A stretch of 53,581 nt of DNA from Shewanella atlantica (GTDB lineage Bacteria > Pseudomonadota > Gammaproteobacteria > Enterobacterales > Shewanellaceae): positions 1 to 53,581 of the forward strand of contig NZ_RXNV01000019.1 of assembly GCF_003966265.1 (NCBI RefSeq), written 5' to 3'. Below the pieces are notes generated by a model. The model was not told where the DNA came from. It saw only the letters and a program-made list of their open reading frames with translations, and made no database searches. The translations under genes and the position numbers were made by a program. Every line of letters starts with the position of its first letter. Position 1 is the stretch's first letter. Of the stretch, positions 24,579-32,904 are shown one piece after another.

Positions 24579-24594
24579 TGTGAATAACATCACA
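24579..24594. promoter_or_regulatory. CRP binding site upstream of psiE
   Basis: TGTGA-ATAACA-TCACA has perfect CRP half-sites with the standard 6-bp spacer, 64-79 bp upstream of the psiE start. E. coli psiE is also controlled by cAMP-CRP, together with PhoB; I could not make out a clear Pho box here. Confidence 0.75.
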
Positions 24595-24657
24595 CAGATA
24601 AGTTAGCACAGTTCTGAATACTTGATACCATTGCAAAAAAAACGCAAAGAGGTCTTT

Positions 24658-25062
24658 ATGGGGAAACGATACATTCAATATGGCTCAAAAAGTATCAAAG
24701 CGGTTGAGCATTTCGTTCTGTTCATCATTGCAATCGCGACGATCGTTGCCATCGGACAAGAGATATACCATATATTTGAAGTAGGAAAAGTCGCACTAGC
24801 CGATCTACTACTACTGTTTATCTATTTGGAAGTCCTGGCCATGGTGGCCAACTATGCCGAATCAGGAAAGCTTCCTGTTCGTATGCCTCTCTATATTGCC
24901 ATCGTTGCCTTGGCTCGTTATCTGATATTAGATATGAAAGCTATGGACGACTGGCGAATTCTGGCAATCTCCGTATCCACGCTAATATTAGCTTCTACGG
25001 TAATCGTGATCCGTTGGGGACAGTTAAAACTACCTTACCCAAAGAGTGAAGATCATCAGTAA
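24658..25062 (+). CDS. psiE: PsiE family phosphate-starvation-inducible membrane protein
   Basis: 134 residues from the ATG at 24658, with GAGG seven bases upstream. Four hydrophobic helices. PsiE pattern: YLEVLAMVANYAESGKLPVR followed by ARYLILDMKAMDDW. The molecular function of PsiE is unknown; it responds to phosphate starvation in E. coli. It is followed by its own terminator. Confidence 0.9.
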   Translation: MGKRYIQYGSKSIKAVEHFVLFIIAIATIVAIGQEIYHIFEVGKVALADLLLLFIYLEVLAMVANYAESGKLPVRMPLYIAIVALARYLILDMKAMDDWRILAISVSTLILASTVIVIRWGQLKLPYPKSEDHQ

Positions 25063-25076
25063 CCAATATTGATATT

Positions 25077-25109
25077 AAAAAACTCAGCCAAATAGGCTGA
25101 GTTTTTTTT
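25077..25109 (+). terminator. Terminator of psiE
   Basis: AAAAAACTCAGCC-aaata-GGCTGAGTTTTTTTT, a perfect stem with eight T. Confidence 0.93.
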
Positions 25110-25213
25110 GCCTGTGGCAAAGAGCATCCTCTTATTGATTTTTTTGCCTTATTGAACATATATTATGCTACTTTTAAAGAGGTTACTTTTACTTCATTAA
25201 GAAAGGATCTTAG

Positions 25214-25528
25214 ATGAGTGATAATGTTGAAGATTTAGATGAGCGACGAACTTCCTTAAGAATTGATATGGAAGCAGAAAGGGTCGTTATCTTTTGGCAT
25301 GATAAACAAGGTGTTTTGAACACTGATGAAGGGATCTGTATCGATCTCGCCAGACATGGTGTGCTAATTGACTATAAACAGGGTTTCGAACTTGGCGAAC
25401 TATTAAATATCACCTTCAATCCTGATAACGACAAAGCACACACAGTTAAAGGCCAGGTGTGCAGGACAACAGAATGTAACCCCAATAGTTTCCATATTGC
25501 ACTTCAACTGATCGCGACAGATAAATAA
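25214..25528 (+). CDS. PilZ-domain protein (probable c-di-GMP binding)
   Basis: 104 residues, essentially one PilZ domain. The N-terminal arginine motif is present (ERRTSLR), and the second motif appears as DLARHGVLI (canonical D/N-x-S-x-x-G with Ala in place of Ser), so ligand binding is likely but not certain. AAAGGAT precedes the start. It lies 100 bp upstream of the ParA-like gene on the same strand; no terminator was seen between them. Confidence 0.8.
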   Translation: MSDNVEDLDERRTSLRIDMEAERVVIFWHDKQGVLNTDEGICIDLARHGVLIDYKQGFELGELLNITFNPDNDKAHTVKGQVCRTTECNPNSFHIALQLIATDK

Positions 25529-25570
25529 TACGCTTTCCTGGTTTTCAGCAGTATCAGGGAGTCTGTTCTA

Positions 25571-25604
25571 TACTTAACGTACTTAATAACCAAGGGTAAT
25601 TGGT
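25571..25604. repeat. Short repeats upstream of the ParA-like gene
   Basis: TACTTAA occurs twice (25571-25577, 25580-25586) and is followed by the inverted repeat ACCAA-N6-TTGGT (25589-25604). Small repeats just before a ParA/ribbon-helix-helix pair are typical operator or partition sites. This is suggestive only. Confidence 0.4.
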
Positions 25605-25628
25605 GCGAAAGGATATGGAGATATTTTT

Positions 25629-26297
25629 ATGATTTTGCTTGTGGGTGGCGAAAAGGGTGGTGCAGGTAAGAGCTGCATGGCCCAAAATCTGGCTGTTCAT
25701 ATCACTCAGAAATTTCAAGCCAATGTACTTATGGTCGATTGTGACCCCCAGCGCACGACATCCGACTGGATCCAGGCGCGTAATGAAGATCCCAGCCTTC
25801 CGACAATTAATTGTATCCAGCTCTACGGAAAAATTCGTAATGACTTATTGAGCCAGGATGAACGATTTGACTATGTCATTGTCGATTGTGGTGGACAAGA
25901 TAACCTTGCGATGCGAGCCGCCATGTCGGTAGCGACTTATGTGGTTCTTCCATTAAGACCTAAGCGCCGCGATCTAAAGACCCTTCCCCATATGGAAGAT
26001 ATGTTAAGCACCTGTAAGATGGTTAATCCCAAGATGGTCGCAACTATCGTGATGACTCAATGCCCTTCGCTTCCCAGCCAATTTAAACGGATCCTGGAGG
26101 CCAAAGAGGTTGTACAATCTTTTGGGTTACGGGTGTTAAATGCCGTCACTTTCAGTAGAAATATCTATGACGATAGTGAAGAGCAAGGCTCCTCTGTCAT
26201 TGAGATTGAGCCCGAAGGAAAGGCTGCAATGGAAATTCACTCGATTGCCGATGAACTTTTTGCTATAGAACCAGAAAATTGCTATGAGCTTAACTGA
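25629..26297 (+). CDS. ParA/MinD-type ATPase
   Basis: 222 residues with no N-terminal DNA-binding domain, like the small ParA (ParF/IncC) class. The deviant Walker A is GGEKGGAGKSCMAQNLA (signature Lys in place), A' is MVDCDPQRTTSDW, and Walker B is YVIVDCGGQDN. Such ATPases move or position plasmids, chromosome regions or protein complexes. GGAGAT precedes the ATG. The next gene overlaps by 14 bases and encodes a small DNA-binding-type partner. Confidence 0.88.
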   Translation: MILLVGGEKGGAGKSCMAQNLAVHITQKFQANVLMVDCDPQRTTSDWIQARNEDPSLPTINCIQLYGKIRNDLLSQDERFDYVIVDCGGQDNLAMRAAMSVATYVVLPLRPKRRDLKTLPHMEDMLSTCKMVNPKMVATIVMTQCPSLPSQFKRILEAKEVVQSFGLRVLNAVTFSRNIYDDSEEQGSSVIEIEPEGKAAMEIHSIADELFAIEPENCYELN

Positions 26298-26634
26298 CCT
26301 AAAGCGAAGGAAGAAGAAAACACCTCGTAAGGATGTTTCTATCGAGGATTTTATCGAAGACGCAAATAACTACGCCTTCGGACAGCCCAGTGTGGTTAGT
26401 CGCAATAGAAAAAAACTCACCACGGGCAGACACATGGGGTTAGATAAACACTCCACTAAAATTTATAAACATGCGACATTTTCATTAACTGAGGAATCTA
26501 TTGGTATTTTGGATAAGCTAGCAAGCCAATCTAAAATCGCAAAATCACGCCTGATCCGAATCTTAATCCATGAGTTTTCGAATAAAAATAAGGTTGAACG
26601 AGACACGATTATTGCAACCTGCGACGATCACTGA
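26284..26634 (+). CDS. Small basic protein, probable ribbon-helix-helix partner of the ParA-like ATPase
   Basis: 116 residues. The first ~55 are basic and apparently unstructured (LKRRKKKTPRKD). The C-terminal part (KHATFSLTEESIGILDKL, then SRLIRILIHEF) has the strand-helix-helix pattern of ribbon-helix-helix proteins such as ParG. Its start lies inside the ParA-like gene (14-base overlap), showing translational coupling. I infer a ParF-ParG-like pair; the cargo is unknown. Confidence 0.7.
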   Translation: MSLTDLKRRKKKTPRKDVSIEDFIEDANNYAFGQPSVVSRNRKKLTTGRHMGLDKHSTKIYKHATFSLTEESIGILDKLASQSKIAKSRLIRILIHEFSNKNKVERDTIIATCDDH

Positions 26635-26651
26635 AACTGACTTAGCCTTGC

Positions 26652-26685
26652 CTCAACCGCTGTGATGTCTATCACTGCGGTTGAG
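26652..26685. terminator. Hairpin between convergent genes
   Basis: CTCAACCGC / GCGGTTGAG with an inner GTGAT/ATCAC pairing. It lies between the ParG-like gene and yecH and probably terminates both. Confidence 0.65.
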
Positions 26686-26722
26686 TTAATTTATAAAACA
26701 ACACCGCTAGAAAACAACGACT

Positions 26723-26965
26723 CTAATGGTTGCAGATACGGTTGGCCGCTGTCTCTATCCCCTGCTCCGACTCAATAAATTTCCCCTTCTTCTCCAAGAA
26801 CGCTATCAGCTCTTCAGCTGTCATCTCACTTGCTGAACAGGTGTGATAACACGCATTCTCTCCAAACTGTTCATGCATCAGGAGTTTTAGATCCTCTTTG
26901 CTAATCGCTTTCCCTAGGGTTAACATTAATTCCATGACTTGATGGCCATGTACCGAGTTCGACAT
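26723..26965 (-). CDS. yecH: YecH family metal-binding protein
   Basis: 80 residues from the ATG at 26965, with GAGG 6 bases upstream. It matches YecH (DUF2492): SVHGHQVMELML at the start, FGENACYHTCSASEMTAEEL, LEKKGKFI and a final ICNH. The His/Cys motifs (HGH, YHTC, C-x-H) suggest metal binding. The physiological role is unknown. Confidence 0.9.
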   Translation of the reverse strand: MSNSVHGHQVMELMLTLGKAISKEDLKLLMHEQFGENACYHTCSASEMTAEELIAFLEKKGKFIESEQGIETAANRICNH

Positions 26966-27127
26966 AGGTTGCCTCATATAAGGTATAAATTATTTATCCC
27001 TTTATAAATGATTTTCGAAAATTAAACTTTGATCTTACACTCACAGATAGGTTTCAATCGTAATTTGAATTGATATTCAGCTTATCTTACGCTTGAATGC
27101 CAAAATGACTCATTGGGATCCTTATAC

Positions 27128-28804
27128 ATGTCTTTGATTTTACTTTTAACCCAACAGATGAGCCTCTACTTAGTGCTGGTCTACCTTGTCAGTAAAACCC
27201 CTTTATTCAAATTTTTTGCCGAAGCCGCGACTCGCCTGCCACACAAAATATTCATCTACCTGATCTTTTCAGGCTTTTGCATCATGGCAACCTACTTCGG
27301 TGAACAGACTAACGACGCCATCGCCAATACCCGTGCCATGGGGGCCGTACTGGGCGGACTATTGGGCGGGCCAGTCACCGGCTTTCTGGTCGGGCTCACC
27401 GGTGGTTTGCATAGATACAGCATGGGTGGCTTTACCGATCTGGCCTGCGCAATTTCTACTACTCTCGAGGGGTTTTCGGCGGGGATAATCAGCCTCTATC
27501 TTCGCAGGCAAGATAAGAGTGAACTGATATACGCCCCTTTATTGGTCTGCCTGGTTACCTTTTGCGCAGAGATGCTTCAGATGGGAGTTATTCTACTCGT
27601 CGCTCAGCCTTTTGCCGAGGCATGGGAGTTGGTTAAACAGATAGCCCTTCCTATGCTCCTTGTGAACTCTGTCGGTGCCGCCCTGTTTATGAGTATGGTA
27701 AGAGATCAAAAAAACATGTTCGACAAACTCTCCTCGGCATTCTCTACTCAAGCTTTAAAAATTGCCGAACGTAGCGTTGGGGTGTTATCGAAGGGGTTCA
27801 ATCAAGAAAGTAGCACTCAGGTTGCCCAGATAATCATAGAAGAAACACATGTCGGCGCCGTTGCGATAACCGATCGAGAGCACCTGTTGGCCTTTATCGG
27901 TACCGGCGCCGACCATCATATTCCCGGCACGCCTATTTCATCGAAAATAACTCAAGATGCCATAGATAATAACTGTGTCATGTTTGCCGATGGAGTCAAT
28001 ATGGCTTACTCCTGCTCTATTTCGCCGCATTGTCGACTCGGCTCCAGCCTGGTGATCCCACTTCGTTGTGAAAATGAGGTAATTGGGACAATTAAACTTT
28101 ACGAGCCGAAGAACAAGCTATTTCTCAACATTAACCGAACGCTGGGTGAGGGAATAGGTAGATTATTGTCGAACCAAATCTTATTTGGCCGCTTCGAACG
28201 TCAACAGAATCTACTTACCAAAGCTGAGCTAAAGTTATTGCAGGCACAAGTTAATCCTCACTTCCTCTTCAATGCGCTCAATACCATAGCAGCCATCATA
28301 AAAAGAGATCCCTTAAAGGCAAGACAGCTGATCCAACAATTATCTCAATTTTTAAGAATTAACCTCAAGCGCACCACGGGGCTTGTGACACTTTCGGACG
28401 AACTCGAACATATAGATTCATATCTGACCATAGAGAAAGCACGATTTATCGATAAACTAAAAGTTGAGATTGATATCCCGGTTCTACTGCTTTCTTTTCG
28501 TCTACCGGCATTCACATTGCAACCCATCATTGAAAACGCAGTAAAACATGGCACCAGCCATATGTTAGAACAGGGTCTTATAAGAGTTACTGGCAAGGTA
28601 CACGATGATTTATTAATATTAGAGGTAATTGATAATGCAGGGCTATACAAGTCAGATAACAATTCGGAGGGGTTGGGGATGAATTTGGTTCATAAACGAA
28701 TTCAAAATCAGTTTGGATCCGAATTTGGTATAGAAGTCGATTGTCGCCAAGATGAATACACCAGAGTCAGCATTAAGCTACCATATACGGAAACCCAGTC
28801 GTGA
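27128..28804 (+). CDS. btsS: LytS/BtsS-type sensor histidine kinase
   Basis: 558 residues from the ATG at 27128. The N-terminal six-helix 5TMR-LYT module (residues ~1-190) contains GAVLGGLLGGPVTGFLVGLTGG. A GAF-like domain (~220-345) follows. The kinase domain has QAQVNPHFLFNALNTIAAII (phosphorylated His in PHFLFN), the N-box PIIENAVKHG and the G-box GLGMNLVHKR. The nearest known systems, BtsS/YpdA, sense pyruvate. It overlaps btsR by 4 bases; a CstA-type transporter follows. Confidence 0.9.
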   Translation: MSLILLLTQQMSLYLVLVYLVSKTPLFKFFAEAATRLPHKIFIYLIFSGFCIMATYFGEQTNDAIANTRAMGAVLGGLLGGPVTGFLVGLTGGLHRYSMGGFTDLACAISTTLEGFSAGIISLYLRRQDKSELIYAPLLVCLVTFCAEMLQMGVILLVAQPFAEAWELVKQIALPMLLVNSVGAALFMSMVRDQKNMFDKLSSAFSTQALKIAERSVGVLSKGFNQESSTQVAQIIIEETHVGAVAITDREHLLAFIGTGADHHIPGTPISSKITQDAIDNNCVMFADGVNMAYSCSISPHCRLGSSLVIPLRCENEVIGTIKLYEPKNKLFLNINRTLGEGIGRLLSNQILFGRFERQQNLLTKAELKLLQAQVNPHFLFNALNTIAAIIKRDPLKARQLIQQLSQFLRINLKRTTGLVTLSDELEHIDSYLTIEKARFIDKLKVEIDIPVLLLSFRLPAFTLQPIIENAVKHGTSHMLEQGLIRVTGKVHDDLLILEVIDNAGLYKSDNNSEGLGMNLVHKRIQNQFGSEFGIEVDCRQDEYTRVSIKLPYTETQS

Positions 28805-29511
28805 TCACATCTCTAATTATCGATGATGAGCTTTTTGCTCGAGAAGAGTTAGCCGACCTACTGAGTGAAAGCTCAGATATAGAGATCATCGGCCAATGCA
28901 GTAATGCTATCGAAGCATTACAGATGATAACTAAACTTAAGCCTCAGTTGATCTTTCTGGACATCCAAATGCCCAGGATCACAGGTATTGAGCTTATTGG
29001 CATGCTGGATCCCGACATCATGCCGCGTATCGTTTTCGTTACCGCCTACGATGAATTTGCCATCAAGGCGTTCGATAACCATGCCTTCGACTATCTGTTA
29101 AAGCCCATTGATGAAAAAAGGCTCCAACAAACATTAAACCGAGTCAGAAAAGATCTTCAGCCAAAGTCTGTCAACATAATTGCACCTGAGCAGTTAACGC
29201 ACCTCCCCTGCTATACCGGGAGCAAGCTCAAGGTGGTATCGATTAAAGAGGTAGAGTTTGTCTTCAGCGATCTCAGTGGTGTTCATGTTGCGACCGATAA
29301 GGAGCAAGCACATACCCACTTAACCCTGAAAGTGCTGGAAGAAAAAACCTCCTTGATCAAGTGTCATCGACAATACCTGATTAGTCCTGAAGCAATATCA
29401 GAAATCGACGTCCAGGAAACCGGAGCCGAAGTCACAACAGTCTCAGGTGCTAAAGTTCCAGTTTCAAGGCGTTACTTAAAACCATTGAAGCAGATGTTTG
29501 GTTTTTTATAG
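28801..29511 (+). CDS. btsR: LytTR-type response regulator
   Basis: 236 residues, GTG start overlapping the btsS stop (GTGA). The receiver domain has DDE near residue 8 and the phosphorylated Asp54 in IFLDIQMPRITG, plus the VTAYDEFAIKAF and YLLKPID motifs. The LytTR DNA-binding domain (~135-236) contains CHRQYLIS and VPVSRRYLKPLK. Likely target: the cstA gene just downstream, through the phased boxes at 29620-29691. Confidence 0.92.
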   Translation: MITSLIIDDELFAREELADLLSESSDIEIIGQCSNAIEALQMITKLKPQLIFLDIQMPRITGIELIGMLDPDIMPRIVFVTAYDEFAIKAFDNHAFDYLLKPIDEKRLQQTLNRVRKDLQPKSVNIIAPEQLTHLPCYTGSKLKVVSIKEVEFVFSDLSGVHVATDKEQAHTHLTLKVLEEKTSLIKCHRQYLISPEAISEIDVQETGAEVTTVSGAKVPVSRRYLKPLKQMFGFL

Positions 29512-29619
29512 TACCTTCGGCTTTCTTAGTCATCTCCTATGGCATGAGGCATTTGTCGAAAGTGACGAAAGTCGTAGGAGTCTCCTCCTTAAGCGGATTA
29601 ACATTTCGGCAAACAAGCG

Positions 29620-29691
29620 ACCACTTCCGTAACAAATCAAAACCACTCGGGGTCGATATGAAACCGTTAACCCCCTCAATCCGACCACTCA
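29620..29691 (+). promoter_or_regulatory. Four phased BtsR-like boxes upstream of cstA
   Basis: The motif ACCrCTyA occurs as ACCACTTC (29620), ACCACTCG (29642), ACCGTTAA (29663) and ACCACTCA (29684). Starts are 22, 21 and 21 bp apart, so all lie on one DNA face. E. coli BtsR recognises similar ACC[A/G]CT[C/T]A repeats before its pyruvate-transporter gene. The last box ends 70 bp before the cstA start. Confidence 0.7.
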
Positions 29692-29761
29692 CCTTATTCT
29701 CCATTTTCTAAATTACAAATATCTTTACACTGAGTGCAACTCAAAATGGGAGATAGTAATT

Positions 29762-31198
29762 ATGATGTGGTTTCTAATGTGTGTCGGCCTGCTTATCGGT
29801 GGATACTTTGTCTATGGTGCTTTCGTAGAGAAGGTTTTCGGTATCAATGCCCAACGCCAAACTCCGGCATTTACTAAAACCGACGGCGTCGATTTCGTGC
29901 CTATGTCCAAGGGCAAGGTCTACCTTATTCAACTGCTGAATATCGCAGGTGTAGGACCTATCTTTGGCCCTATCCTCGGTGCCCTCTATGGCCCCGCGGC
30001 CATGTTATGGATTGTCTTCGGTTGTATTTTTGCCGGTGCTGTTCATGATTACTTCTCCGGTATGTTATCTGTTCGTAATGGCGGTCAATCAGTTCCAAAC
30101 CTGGCGGGTAAGTATTTAGGCAAAGGTGCTAAGCACTTTATGAATGTATTTGCCATCATCTTATTATTGCTTGTCGGTGTGGTATTTATCTCAGCGCCTG
30201 CTGGTCTACTTGGAAAGCTTACCGGTTGGGACGTATCAATCTTCCTGGGTGTTATCTTTGCTTACTACCTTATCGCCACCATCGTCCCAGTCGATAAGAT
30301 CATCGGTAGACTCTATCCATTCTTCGGTGCACTTCTGCTGTTCATGTCAATCGGCCTGACCATTGCCATCATAGTCTCGAGTGAACACACATTGTTACCT
30401 GGCTTCGAAGCCGGTGACTTCCTGACTAACCTTAACCCTAACGATATGCCTCTATGGCCTGCACTGTTTATCACTATTGCCTGTGGTGCGGTATCCGGTT
30501 TCCATGCGACTCAGTCTCCTTTGATGGCTCGTTGTGTAGAAAATGAATCTAATGGTCGCTTCGTTTTCTTCGGTGCTATGATAGGTGAAGGTGTGATAGC
30601 CCTTATCTGGTGTGCCATTGCCCTATCTTTCTTCGGTGGTGTTGAAGGCCTTAATGCAGGAATGGCTGGTAACCCGGCAAATGTTGTATATGAAGCATCA
30701 ACAGGCCTTCTGGGTGCAGTGGGTGGCTTTATGGCTATCTTGGGCGTTATTGTTCTTCCAATCACTTCAGGCGATACAGCCTTCCGTTCGGCTCGTCTAA
30801 TCCTGTCTGAATTTTTCAAGATGCCGCAGACTGAGTTACCTAAGCGTTTAATGTTAGCTATCCCACTGTTCATCATGGGTGCGATTCTGACTCAAGTTGA
30901 CTTCGGTGTTATCTGGCGCTACTTCGGTGTGGCAAACCAAACTACAGCGGTAATGATGCTATGGACTGCCTCGGCATACCTACTAAGGCACAACAAGTTC
31001 CATTGGATCTGTACCGCACCAGCCATGTTTATGACTACTGTAGTGGTTAGCTTCCTGTTAAGCTCACAAACTTTAGGTGCAGGACTGCCTATCACGGTTT
31101 CGACCATAGCCGGTATAGTAACTACTGCCGTCCTTGCTTCATTGATTATTATCAAGACTAAGGGCAAAGGTGATGAAGGTGTGATCGAAGAGGCTTAA
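29762..31198 (+). CDS. cstA: CstA-family carbon-starvation transporter (probable pyruvate/peptide transporter)
   Basis: 478 residues with about 13 transmembrane segments, shorter than E. coli CstA or BtsT (~700). CstA motifs: VGPIFGPILGALYGP, GAVHDYFSGMLSVRNGG, SGFHATQSPLMARC and LPITSGDTAFRSARL. GGGAG precedes the ATG. E. coli BtsT, the target of BtsSR, imports pyruvate; adjacency to btsSR here suggests the same role, but the substrate is inferred. A bidirectional terminator follows. Confidence 0.9.
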   Translation: MMWFLMCVGLLIGGYFVYGAFVEKVFGINAQRQTPAFTKTDGVDFVPMSKGKVYLIQLLNIAGVGPIFGPILGALYGPAAMLWIVFGCIFAGAVHDYFSGMLSVRNGGQSVPNLAGKYLGKGAKHFMNVFAIILLLLVGVVFISAPAGLLGKLTGWDVSIFLGVIFAYYLIATIVPVDKIIGRLYPFFGALLLFMSIGLTIAIIVSSEHTLLPGFEAGDFLTNLNPNDMPLWPALFITIACGAVSGFHATQSPLMARCVENESNGRFVFFGAMIGEGVIALIWCAIALSFFGGVEGLNAGMAGNPANVVYEASTGLLGAVGGFMAILGVIVLPITSGDTAFRSARLILSEFFKMPQTELPKRLMLAIPLFIMGAILTQVDFGVIWRYFGVANQTTAVMMLWTASAYLLRHNKFHWICTAPAMFMTTVVVSFLLSSQTLGAGLPITVSTIAGIVTTAVLASLIIIKTKGKGDEGVIEEA

Positions 31199-31224
31199 TC
31201 TTTGACGGTTTAACTCAGCCCAAT

Positions 31225-31252
31225 AAAAAGCCAGTCATGTGACTGGCTTTTT
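31225..31252. terminator. Bidirectional terminator cstA/yaeQ
   Basis: AAAAAGCCAGTC-atgt-GACTGGCTTTTT between convergent genes, with A/T runs on both sides. Confidence 0.93.
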
Positions 31253-31273
31253 GCTGTATAAATTGAGTAAGAG

Positions 31274-31813
31274 TTACTCTTTTAAGAGCTCAGGCTCAAC
31301 TAATACACTTCCGGTATCATTAGAGACCCAAATTTGCCCTTCGCTGATATTATATTGAAGCGTCATACTTCGACTAACCAGTTCTCCCATCTCCTTGACT
31401 GAATCCTCAGGAATGTTCCACACTTTCAGGTTTTTATAACGCTCAAATGTTTGTTCGTTCTGCTTCCACCAGATAGGTACACTGCGACCACCATAAGCAA
31501 AAAGCTGTACCTGCTTTGAACGACCACTCGCCTTTCTCAGCCATTTCTCATCACTTTGACCAAACTCAATCCAAAGCTCTATATCACCGACAAGTGATTT
31601 CTCCCAAAGCTCGGGCTCATCTTCGACACAAAGTCCCTTACTGAATTCGAGTGTATCACTGGCATTCATAGCAAAGGCCAGCAGACGGACCATCATCCTG
31701 GAATCTGTTTCTGAGGGGTGTTGTGCGAGTGTTAAGTGGTGATCGTGATAGTAACCACGATCCATATCAGCCACTTGAAGGTGAACTTTATAAACTGTTG
31801 CTTTAGGTGCCAT
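31274..31813 (-). CDS. yaeQ: YaeQ family protein
   Basis: 179 residues with clear YaeQ segments: VYKVHLQVADMDRGYY, LTLAQHPSETDSRMMVRLLA, WIEFGQSDEKWLRKASGRS and NLKVWNIP. The fold is related to PD-(D/E)XK nucleases; function remains unclear. It appears monocistronic. Confidence 0.93.
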   Translation of the reverse strand: MAPKATVYKVHLQVADMDRGYYHDHHLTLAQHPSETDSRMMVRLLAFAMNASDTLEFSKGLCVEDEPELWEKSLVGDIELWIEFGQSDEKWLRKASGRSKQVQLFAYGGRSVPIWWKQNEQTFERYKNLKVWNIPEDSVKEMGELVSRSMTLQYNISEGQIWVSNDTGSVLVEPELLKE

Positions 31814-31916
31814 CGTATTAACATCATTAATCTAGATTGGCACTAGTGTACCCTATTTGCTCATACATGAAGCTAAAGGATATAAAATTAAAGGGTTTAA
31901 ATCTGGGCTGTGATGA

Positions 31917-32828
31917 TTAGAGCGACCCCGCTTTTAGATGCTTTGCCATCGGGAAATGTGCCTTCAACTGCGCTAATTTGTCAAAATCGGTATAGATTAA
32001 ACATCGCTTTCCCTCTTCAAACAACCTGCTGAGTTCACTTAAAGGGGGAAGCGGAGCACGACTCGCATCCCTTCTCACTAGCTCATTCAGCTCGAAAGGT
32101 AGCGTTTCGATACTAAAGATATGATCTAACCTCTGCAGTAAGGGCATGGCCGCGATGGGTAGCATTGAGACTTGAGTCTCATCATCTAACAGCAGTATTT
32201 CACCACCCGTTGAGATATTTTGGTATGCATTATCATAATGAATCGGGGTTTGAGCATCAAACCTATCGCCATTGGTATTAAAAAAGTGTTCCCAAAACAA
32301 CTTTCTCTGTTTAAATACGGGTAACTTTTGCTGTACCTCTTGTCGTCGTTCGGCCACAAAATCAAATAGTTCAGTCAGTGAGCCTGGTAACCAGGACTCC
32401 AATCTGGATCTTAATTCCCGAGCAAAAACCGGTGCAGCACCGGCAGTACTGATCGCAACCTGTAAACGCCCGCGGTCAACGATTGATGGGGTAATAAAGC
32501 GGCATATCTCCGGACTATCGACGACGTTGACCCATATCCCACGATTATTAGCTACATTAGCCAATTGGGTATTTAAGACTTGGTCCGCTGTTGCGAGATA
32601 AACCAGATCTACACCCTGAATATCGTCATCTTTAGCTGCACGTTCCAAAAGTGAAACCCGCCCCTTGTCAGCATAGGCCTGCACTTCTGCTGAGATCTCA
32701 GAGGCGATGACATATATGTCGGCCTCAGTCCTGCAAAGGAGATCGAGTTTACGACTCGCGACCTCACCGGCACCAATAAGTAACACTTTTAATTGAGATG
32801 TATCGACAAACAGTGGAAAGTACTGCAT
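31917..32828 (-). CDS. Siroheme synthase N-terminal-type protein (precorrin-2 dehydrogenase/ferrochelatase)
   Basis: 303 residues. The N-terminal part matches CysG-B/Met8: YFPLFVDTSQLKVLLIGAGEVASRK (NAD-binding GxGxxxxRK), VVDSPEICRFITPSIVDRG and VAISTAGAAPVFARELR (first ~165 residues). It performs NAD-dependent oxidation of precorrin-2 and iron insertion to siroheme for sulfite and nitrite reductases. The C-terminal ~130 residues are not the CysG methyltransferase domain and I do not recognise them. A TTG one codon earlier is a possible start. Confidence 0.87.
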   Translation of the reverse strand: MQYFPLFVDTSQLKVLLIGAGEVASRKLDLLCRTEADIYVIASEISAEVQAYADKGRVSLLERAAKDDDIQGVDLVYLATADQVLNTQLANVANNRGIWVNVVDSPEICRFITPSIVDRGRLQVAISTAGAAPVFARELRSRLESWLPGSLTELFDFVAERRQEVQQKLPVFKQRKLFWEHFFNTNGDRFDAQTPIHYDNAYQNISTGGEILLLDDETQVSMLPIAAMPLLQRLDHIFSIETLPFELNELVRRDASRAPLPPLSELSRLFEEGKRCLIYTDFDKLAQLKAHFPMAKHLKAGSL

Positions 32829-32904
32829 CAAACATTAGCTCCTGAAAACCTTGACCCCAAAAATCTTACCACTAAGAAACCTTATTTCTTATAAGCTTAG
32901 TCGC

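Noticed and set aside
24490..24678. 62-codon minus-strand open frame across the psiE promoter
   Set aside because: It overlaps the CRP site and start of psiE and has no ribosome site.
26661..26676. CRP-like TGTGAT-N4-ATCACT between the ParG-like gene and yecH
   Set aside because: It is the inner part of a longer perfect terminator stem at the 3' ends of two convergent genes, not in a promoter.
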